Positions 19,658 through 25,374 of a stretch of DNA of 25,374 nt are shown here, piece after piece. Numbering within the stretch: the first letter of the stretch is position 1; each line of letters opens with the position of its first letter. Under the pieces are notes generated by a model that did not search any database, had not been told where the DNA came from, and saw nothing but the letters and a program-made list of their open reading frames with translations. Origin of the DNA: Apostichopus parvimensis (Eukaryota > Echinodermata > Holothuroidea > Aspidochirotida > Stichopodidae); assembly GCA_000934455.1 (NCBI GenBank), contig KN882206.1, positions 94,772 to 120,145 on the forward strand, written 5' to 3'. The translations under genes were made by a program, and so were the position numbers.

Positions 19658-19709
19658 GGGAAGGGGAGGGGGAAGGGGGGTTGGGGTTGGGTTGGGAGTG
19701 GGAGCCGGG
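19658..19709 (+). repeat. G-rich tract with strong quadruplex pattern
   Basis: Runs of 3-6 G separated by one or two bases (gggaaggggaggggg, ggggggttggggttggg, gggagtgggagccggg). Many combinations satisfy the usual four-run quadruplex rule on the plus strand. Confidence 0.75.
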
Positions 19710-20580
19710 CAGTAATTACAGTGCAGCTAAATAAAGCAATTTTCAACTTCAAAAACAAAACTACTGTTGTCTCAAATATCATTATACTTTCTTTTCTTTT
19801 AACATTTTATCTTGTTGTCAAGAAAAAGGACCCATGATTGAATGAATGATCTCTTCAATAAGTCATATTGACTTTGATAGTTTGGTACAATATATATGGC
19901 AAATGCTGTATGATACATATGGCATAAAGCCATCAGTGAATTATGACCTCTCTTTACTGGTTTCAAACCACAAGATGTGAATTTTCCATCCTTACAGAAT
20001 ACAATATGTAGTCACACAGTACTGGCTTTTAAGGCATTCTGGTAATTACAGAGGAAAGCCCTGGATCGAATCGCAACGGAGGCTGGAAAAAACCTGTTTT
20101 CTCGGTTAAATAGATTTTTTGATACATTACCTTTCCAAAAATAATGTACATACATCTATACACATTAATGTATATATTTCTGTGTGTATACACAGTCACT
20201 TTGAATGAAGGTGCTTGCTTCAAGACACTGTAGTGTGGTTTAACTTCCATGGGGACGTTACATGTACATACACAAATATACCCTATATATATAGATTGAA
20301 AAAAACCTTCAACTTTTTAAGGGGTTGCTGCCAACCTTGGTGTACAGTCCTACAACTAGTATTAAACTGTATAGCATTTAAACTGTACTAGCTGTATCCT
20401 GTAAAGGTCACTCGAACTGTTAAAGTAATCAAATACTATACAGTACTGTACATCCCTGAATGAATCCGTCAAATTGGAATAGTCTGCTTAAATTTGCATC
20501 AAACTAATTGCCCTGTCTGGATCTTTATTGCTCCATTCATTCGTTTGTACGTTCGTTCGTTCCAAACAAAATAATCGATA
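19710..20580. other. Intronic DNA without recognised genes
   Basis: AT-rich, with TATATA stretches near 20285 and a degenerate GTTC/TTCG run near 20550-20562. No supported gene. Confidence 0.5.
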
Positions 20581-20609
20581 CCTTTTATAGTAAATATTAC
20601 TATAAAAGG
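20581..20609. repeat. Perfect palindrome, 13-bp arms, 3-base centre
   Basis: CCTTTTATAGTAA, ata, TTACTATAAAAGG. The arms are exact and AT-rich. Confidence 0.9.
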
Positions 20610-20819
20610 AGAAATAAGGGATTTCATTTTAATGATGCCACCATAAACTTATCTGCATAAAATAAAAAAGACTGAAAGGATGCAGGTACTTAAAAAACTA
20701 AATATTCATTTGTTTGATTAATCTTTTTTTCAAATGCGATTCAATGGATACTGAAAAGAGTATATATAAAGAAACTACACAATCATTCATCCAGGAGTGA
20801 CATTAACGTTTTCATTCCC

Positions 20820-20868
20820 AGGGGCCATTCTTCTTTTTTTTTGTAATGAAGAAGAAGAATTGGCCCCT
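20820..20868. repeat. Hairpin with 16-17-base arms
   Basis: aggggccattcttctt (20820-20835) pairs with aagaagaattggcccct (20852-20868) with a single bulged base, around a T-rich loop. The size is right for a small inverted-repeat element remnant. It is short for a typical animal pre-microRNA and the loop side is low complexity, so I do not call a microRNA. Confidence 0.7.
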
Positions 20869-22544
20869 AGAGAATCAAGCAGCCATTTGGAAATTTGTAA
20901 TCTATCTTTGACATCCTTTGACTCTTCAAGGTTTATCATGCATCAAGGCTCTACCTAGATGATTTATACAAAATTGACTTTTCATTTTTGGCTTATTGAT
21001 TAAAACGGAAATTGATATTTACAAAAAAAAAAGGAGAAAAAAATAATAGTTGCTACTTAATTGATGCTATTGGCTAAGCACTGCAAAAGCCACTTTGTTG
21101 ATCAAGCTATGATCATGTACATACTAGAAAGAAACAGCTCAGCACTTCGCAAATGAGATAATAAACAAAGTTTGGTTCAAGAAGAGAAATGTTCCCTGGT
21201 ACCGAAATAATAACAAGTTCTGGAAAACCACATTTCCATTTCTTTTCACTTTATGAATAAAACAGAGCGATCGAAAAGTGCCCAACGGGCACTTATGCTT
21301 CCTCGCTTTGTGGAATATTAAAGCGTTGCGACTAAGTATGAATTAAGGATATGATATGGTTCTTACTCGTTTATATTTTGTATGTTCTTATTGTTGTTTA
21401 TATCTCTTTTTATCTGCTTCTTTTACTTGCTTGGGTTCTTTATGTATATTTTATTATTTCTTTCTTAGTCAACATTTGTAAGCTTCTAGTAACTTGCTTT
21501 TTTCCTTCATATATGTACTGCTGCTTTAATGTTCATATTTCTGTTATAACGTTTTATTGTCCCTTTTATACTTTTTTTTTTATACTTTTCGTCACTGAGG
21601 GGGCCTCAGGGAAGATAAGCCCTGGCTAACCGGCCAACAGAGTTAACCTCTTCTATGCCAAAGTTCAAATAAATAACTTGTAAGTCTTCACCCAAAAATA
21701 TCATACTAGTTGACAAAACTGAGTGTATAGTATAAACTTCACACAAATGGGCAGGTTCAAAAGCTCAGACCTCCTTCCCAGTAGTTCTTCAACAAAAATA
21801 AAGTTTTTTTTTTAAAGAACCCTATTAATTGAAGAAATAAAGGCTTCAAACATGAAAATAAAGGTTTTTAAAAGGTCCAAAATGAAGTTAATTTGTAACA
21901 TACTCACCATATATGCCCATTTTTACATCATCTGTGGCCCTTATTTAAAATACCTGACTTACATTAACTGTTGTTTGTGAGTCTATTTTGTATCACTGCA
22001 TATATCATGCCTGGCTGTCCACTAAAACTGTATGGCCAATGGTTAGCATGACTGAATACAATATTTGTACTCTAAAACTAAATCTTTAACATGTCTTTTT
22101 TTTTTTTTAACTTTAAAATAAAGGGTTCTAATGGTATTAAAGAGTATTTTTGAAAAATAAAGAGCGGTTTTTGAAATACAGGTTCTTTAATGGGTTTTAA
22201 AGGTTTCGCAGGGAGTTCTGAAAGCTGTCACTCCATAGTTTAAAGTTATTGATATGTGCAACCTGAGCTTTCAAAAGTGTCCGCTAAAAACTATTTGGTC
22301 TCCCGGTTATATCTCTGTCAGTCCACCACCCCCCCCCCTCCATCTGTACCTCATGGATGAATAAATAGGTGCCAGATTGTCTCAGAATTGTATGAAAGAT
22401 TTTTATTGAGAAGTTTTATTTTTTGATGAGAAGAGATGTGTGAGAAATTTATGCAATAACAGCCACGACAGTTTCAACCAAATTCAAATTAAATGTTGTA
22501 ATTGCAATTGCAGAGGTTTAGTAATTTTCAGTTTTGGAAAGTCA
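20869..22544. other. Intronic DNA, possible LINE 3' end and AATAAAG-rich patches
   Basis: A perfect hairpin AAGTGCCC-aac-GGGCACTT lies at 21276-21294. A T-rich stretch (21351-21590) ends in ggggcctcagggaagataag and ccctggctaaccggc, which resembles LINE 3' untranslated ends in marine invertebrates as I remember them. I could not read protein before it, so this is tentative. Between 21795 and 22205 the word AAATAAAG followed by T-rich sequence occurs about five times. A 10-C run is at 22329-22338. Confidence 0.4.
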
Positions 22545-22880
22545 CCTTGTGACCTCATTTGAAAAAAAAAAGTAAGTAAAAATATTCATGAGTATTAAAG
22601 GAAGTTAGCATGAATTTTGGCCCTACAGATTTGGGGGAAAGAAAGGTGTCTGAAAATGCATTTAAGGTGGAAATATAATTTGGGCCCACCCACCCGCCCC
22701 CAAAATGGGGCCGAAAAATGTTGGGCCTAAAGTATTTAGGCCCACATGTACCAGCTATTACCACTGCATACCAAGTTTGGCAACAATCTGATGTATGGTA
22801 CCCTTACGCAGTAGTTGCAATGTAAAGACTGTTACATTTGACCCCATAACCTCATTAAATATTCATAAGGTCAGCACCAA
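22545..22880 (+). repeat. Decayed dispersed repeat with GACC-TCATT...ATATTCAT words
   Basis: gtgacctcatttg with atattcatgag (22549-22594) and cataacctcattaaatattc with ataaggtcagcacc (22844-22877) are diverged versions of one unit. Between them lie ataccaagtttggcaacaat and a perfect hairpin GGGCCTAAA-gta-TTTAGGCCC at 22723-22743. No protein is encoded. A link with the TGACCT units at 16190-16560 is possible but not shown. Confidence 0.5.
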
Positions 22881-23456
22881 AAATGATACAGCACAGTCTC
22901 TTACTATAAAATACATCTACACAGCCAGTACTATGAAAAATATCAATTACTTTACAGCCCTATTTAACAAACCACTAGCTTTGAAGCTTTTGTCTGTTCC
23001 TCACTACACTATGGGATACCACCAAAGCTGGAGAAAAATATGCTCTATGAAGATTGCATAAATTTATAAACATTGACTCATGAACTAATCAGTCATAAAA
23101 ATTGCACAGGTTTGGAAAATTGGGAGGTAGATAAAAACAAGAAATCAATGCTTGTTGCAATTTAAGGAGCTCTACTAATAATGATGTAGATATGCATTAA
23201 TGTAAAACCAAGATTCACAGTACTTATATACACACAGAGAAGTCTAGACAGGCTTTGCTGAAGGCCTAAAATTGATAATTATTTATTGATTAGATTTAAT
23301 TTTTGTTAGCGATTAGCAATGTTTCACAATTAAAAAAAATTGTATGGCAGTGAATAATTGTGTATTTGATATAAATAGGTTTTTGAAAAGGTGTTTTTGA
23401 CAGCCGGGATAAAACTGGCAAAAACCACACACGTCGAAAAACCTGCCAATCCTGAT
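22881..23456. other. Intronic DNA without recognised genes
   Basis: AT-rich; only short open frames without recognisable protein features. Confidence 0.5.
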
Positions 23457-23507
23457 AGACACAGATGGACAGTGTTACTGTCTGACAGTCTCTGTCCATG
23501 GGTGTCT
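23457..23507. repeat. Nested hairpin, 51 bases
   Basis: agacacagatggacag (23457-23472) pairs with ctgtccatgggtgtct (23492-23507) at 14 of 16 positions. Inside, ACTGTC-t-GACAGT (23477-23489) is a perfect second hairpin. It lies about 40 bases before the Penelope-type motif at 23546 and may belong to the same element end. Confidence 0.7.
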
Positions 23508-23545
23508 CATGTGTCCTTAGTCTGCTTTCATTGCAGTTAGCGTGA

Positions 23546-23583
23546 GCTGAAGAAGATCCTGTTAGAATCAAAACTTCAAGCCC
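23546..23583 (+). repeat. Penelope-type 3' structured motif, third copy
   Basis: Reads gctgaagaagatcctgttag then aatcaaaacttcaagccc, followed by aacttttacatatt. It aligns with 5921-5960. The inner stem GATCCT/AGAATC has one mismatch and the final GAAA has become CAAA. Confidence 0.55.
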
Positions 23584-23632
23584 GCTAGAAACTTTTACAT
23601 ATTAGTTCATAGGGGGTTCCCAGATCTTCAGA

Positions 23633-23695
23633 AAATGATTTCGCAAAAACTTGCTGGTTTGGGTATTTACGACGATACCTACCCTGTCTCCAGTG
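23633..23695 (+). repeat. Dispersed repeat fragment, ACTGGTTTGG family, copy 3
   Basis: Reads gcaaaaacttgctggtttgg then gtatttacgacgatacctac and cctgtctcc, parallel to 2094-2145. It stands 50 bases after a Penelope-type motif, repeating the association seen near 2081-2485. Confidence 0.6.
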
Positions 23696-23855
23696 TACTG
23701 AAATACGCATTTATTGATAAAGTGACCTACTTTCGGGTAAATGAGGGAGGAGGATTGCGTGCGCCAGGGTCTAGGAAGTAGAAAAGGGGGCGTGGGGGAA
23801 AACCGTTACCAGAAAGTGGGTTCTACGGTAAATGAGGAAGGTGCATATCTAAGTA

Positions 23856-24610
23856 CAGTAAAGTAAAGTAAAATTGATTGATATCAATCATAAAATGAAG
23901 ATAATAAAATGGATTCCGCAGTTTAAAAATATGCAAAATATATATATACAAAAATATGATAAAAATATCATCTAGTTATATGACAGTTCAAAAGCTTTAT
24001 ACTCCTCGGTAAAAAAGAATGTCTAAAGCGTTCAGTACGCATACGAGGTAGGGTAACCAACCTACGTGGAGTGGTGTAATACTTATGGAGAGGATGGTCA
24101 GGATCAGTCAAAATCCCTCTTACATAATGAAGTACAATTTCTTCAATGTACTGATCATCTATAGAATAATACTTTCTGAAATGTCTGTTTAATCAAATTG
24201 AGTTGAGTCTTGAAACAGGAAGAGAGCCACACAGGAGCACAATAGACCATGAGTGAAAGCACCATGGAACGGAAGAGCCAAAGCTGTTTCTCATATTCTA
24301 GACCAAATCATCCCAACCTATAAATACAATATAGCCGCTGCTTTACTTTCGCAAGTGTTGAGCCTATATGGGAGTCCCAAGTGAGAGTATGATTAAATAT
24401 GAGCCCTAAATATTTAATATCTGACACAACCTCAACCTCACTATCATTAATTATAACTGGATCATGAGTTAGACTGGGTCCGGTAAGAGCTACAGTAGGA
24501 GAGAAGTAAATCAGGGAATTTTTTAACCTCAAGGGCAAAAGATGAGACTGTCTGCTATTCCCAAAATTTATCTGAAATCGTTACCGGGCATTCCAGCTGC
24601 AACAACATTG
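23856..24610 (-). mobile_element. LINE (non-LTR retrotransposon), 5'-truncated 3' end
   Basis: On the minus strand the element holds the last part of a reverse transcriptase, a stop at 23970-23968, about 100 bases of AT-rich 3' untranslated sequence and a short ACTTT tail (gtaaagtaaagtaaa on plus, around 23856-23872). A 5' truncation is the usual outcome of target-primed insertion. The 5' limit is uncertain because the protein similarity fades beyond about 24540. It has the same orientation as THOC1. Confidence 0.75.
23968..24540 (-). pseudogene. Reverse transcriptase C-terminus, frameshifted
   Basis: Three frames are needed. The first reads LIYFSPTVALTG and then EVVSDIKYLGLIFNHTLTWD and SHIGSTLAKVKQRLYCIYRL. 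The second reads LSLMVYCAPVWLSSCF. The third reads LTDPDHPLHKYY and TERFRHSFLPRSIKLLN before the stop. YLG-x-F-x3-L-x-W-x-HI, the YC-PVW block and RTERF--SF-P-I-LLN are typical of the region after the polymerase core of jockey/CR1-type LINE reverse transcriptases. The YADD active-site region is not present. At least two frameshifts and the missing N-terminal part make it non-functional. The clade is not assigned. Confidence 0.85.
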
Positions 24611-25108
24611 CTAATATTATTGAACATACTTTATGATGTACAGCAACCTTGTAATCTGTTGAGTATGTAGGAATGGCTCCCAAACTGCTACTGCAAGTGG
24701 ATACAAATCAGGCTACTGCACATGTAACATTTCAAATGGAATAAGTATTGTACTGACATAGTTCAGTGGGGGCACGGTGTTAAAACTGTGACCAACACTT
24801 GTATTAAAGCTAGGATGAATTAGTGCTTATACATATGTAGAATGGAGACAAGTAAGAGAGGAGTGAGGTAAACTACTCCAATTGCTCCCACACTGCTATC
24901 GAAAAAATTCAGGCATGTACAGTAAATTATAACGATTTAAGATACTTAAAGGTCTTTAAAGCTGCCCAGTTTGCATAAATTTGGGGATGGATGTGACACC
25001 GGATAAAATATTCTCTGGGGTCATTTTCGACACTTAGAAGTTATACATGTAACTGAGAAAACAGTACCTTGCACACATACATAATTTGTGATTAACTTAC
25101 ATACTTAC
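24611..25108. other. Intronic DNA without recognised genes
   Basis: Contains ctcccaaactgctactgcaa near 24677 and ctcccacactgctatcg near 24885, a possible short direct repeat. It ends at the THOC1 donor GTAAGT (minus) at 25108-25103. Confidence 0.5.
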
Positions 25109-25157
25109 CATTGCTCATTCGAAGAAGAAAGTTTTTCCCAGACACGTAAAATTGTGG
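25109..25157 (-). CDS. THOC1: THOC1 internal exon (first of three in window)
   Basis: Internal coding exon of THO complex subunit 1, the Hpr1 homologue of the nuclear THO/TREX complex that couples transcription to mRNA packaging and export. On the minus strand a pyrimidine-rich tract ending ttttgacag precedes the exon and the donor is G|GTAAGT. The 49 nt start in phase 0 and read PQFYVSGKNFLLRMSN plus one extra G. Human THOC1, from memory, has NTFYSAGKNYLLRMCN here, around residues 126-141 of about 657. The leftover G plus AT from the exon at 7601 makes the Asp that begins DLLRRL, so the junction agrees in both phase and protein. The exon is very short for its surroundings and is followed by a 17.5-kb intron. 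The preceding exon lies beyond the window. The identity rests on agreement across three exons; this exon alone would be weaker. Confidence 0.93.
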
Positions 25158-25268
25158 CTGTCAAAACAAAAGGAAATACTTGAGATTTAAAAAGGGATTA
25201 GCTCGGATAAATATTTCATACTGAACTGTACGTCAAGGTTGAAAGTGAGGTGAACCTGTACTGTACAT

Positions 25269-25374
25269 AATGAAAATGTAGTCACTGTAATTTATATATA
25301 TACAGGCACTACTGTACTATAGATAATTTAAATGTAGGCACTGTAATTTATATACTATACAGGCACTAGTACTG
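25269..25374 (+). repeat. Two-copy tandem repeat, 56-bp period, cut by window end
   Basis: atgtagtcactgtaatttat at 25276 recurs as atgtaggcactgtaatttat at 25332, and both continue to atacaggcact followed by a TACTG word. More copies may lie beyond the window. Confidence 0.85.

Larger units (their letters stand above)
7602..25108 (-). other. THOC1 intron, 17.5 kb
   Basis: Intron between the 49-nt and 96-nt THOC1 exons, defined by GTAAGT at 25108-25103 and CAG at 7604-7602 (minus-strand reading). The protein is continuous across it relative to human THOC1, so no coding exon of this gene should be missing inside. It holds most of the mobile elements listed separately. I see no other gene nested in it. 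Confidence 0.85.

Noticed and set aside
20820..20868. MicroRNA precursor
   Set aside because: The arms are short and low complexity (TTCTTCTT), with no evidence of expression from sequence alone.
21351..21629. Hydrophobic 92-codon open frame resembling membrane segments
   Set aside because: The hydrophobicity comes from T-rich DNA (Phe/Leu/Ile/Tyr codons), and the tail looks like an untranslated retroelement end.

Overview
This is a eukaryotic, almost certainly metazoan, stretch of intron-rich DNA with one recognisable host gene: three consecutive internal exons of THOC1 (Hpr1 homologue of the THO/TREX mRNA-export complex), all on the minus strand. They lie at 25109-25157, 7506-7601 and 1248-1324 (read in that order). 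The three have canonical acceptor and donor sites, their reading phases join without adjustment (0/1, 1/1, 1/0), and the joined 74 codons match the human THOC1 stretch around GKNYLLRMCN-DLLRRLSK-NTVFCGRIQLFLA-EKSG-LNL as I remember it. The window is therefore about 99 % intron: one intron of 17,507 bp, one of 6,181 bp, and the start of a third. I see no bacterial-type operon, no complete second gene and no CRISPR.

The introns are packed with decayed mobile elements. From low to high coordinates: Penelope-type 3' repeat fragments (2081-2485); a TTAA-flanked inverted-repeat transposon and a partial sister (3190-4154); a Penelope-like element 3' end with a readable GIY-YIG C-terminus (5416-6000); a 196-bp tandem duplication (6065-6450); a second TTAA-flanked element of nearly the same length (6663-7290); two small inverted-repeat elements (9127-9299, 10941-11159); a three-copy 112-bp minisatellite (12109-12430); a hAT-like element (13678-14132); a tRNA-derived SINE on the minus strand with an ATTCT tail (15702-16040); tandem units rich in TGACCT half-sites (16190-16560); a perfect palindrome (17067-17099); a hAT-like element with an exact 8-bp target duplication (17769-18173); several hairpins; and a frameshifted LINE reverse-transcriptase end on the minus strand (23856-24610).

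The mix of Penelope-like, hAT, TTAA and tRNA-SINE elements, the AT-rich base composition, the abundance of TACTGTA/TACAGTA words and the vertebrate-like THOC1 residues suggest a marine invertebrate, perhaps an echinoderm. That assignment is inference and weak; the metazoan THOC1 call is strong.

On a larger scale, long uninterrupted G runs are strongly biased to the plus strand, which is the template strand of THOC1: seven runs of 9 or more G against one run of 9 or more C. No clearly new biological system is established here. The best leads are the Penelope-associated structured motif present three times, the pair of near-equal-length TTAA elements, the G-run strand bias, and the nuclear-receptor-like half-site repeats.
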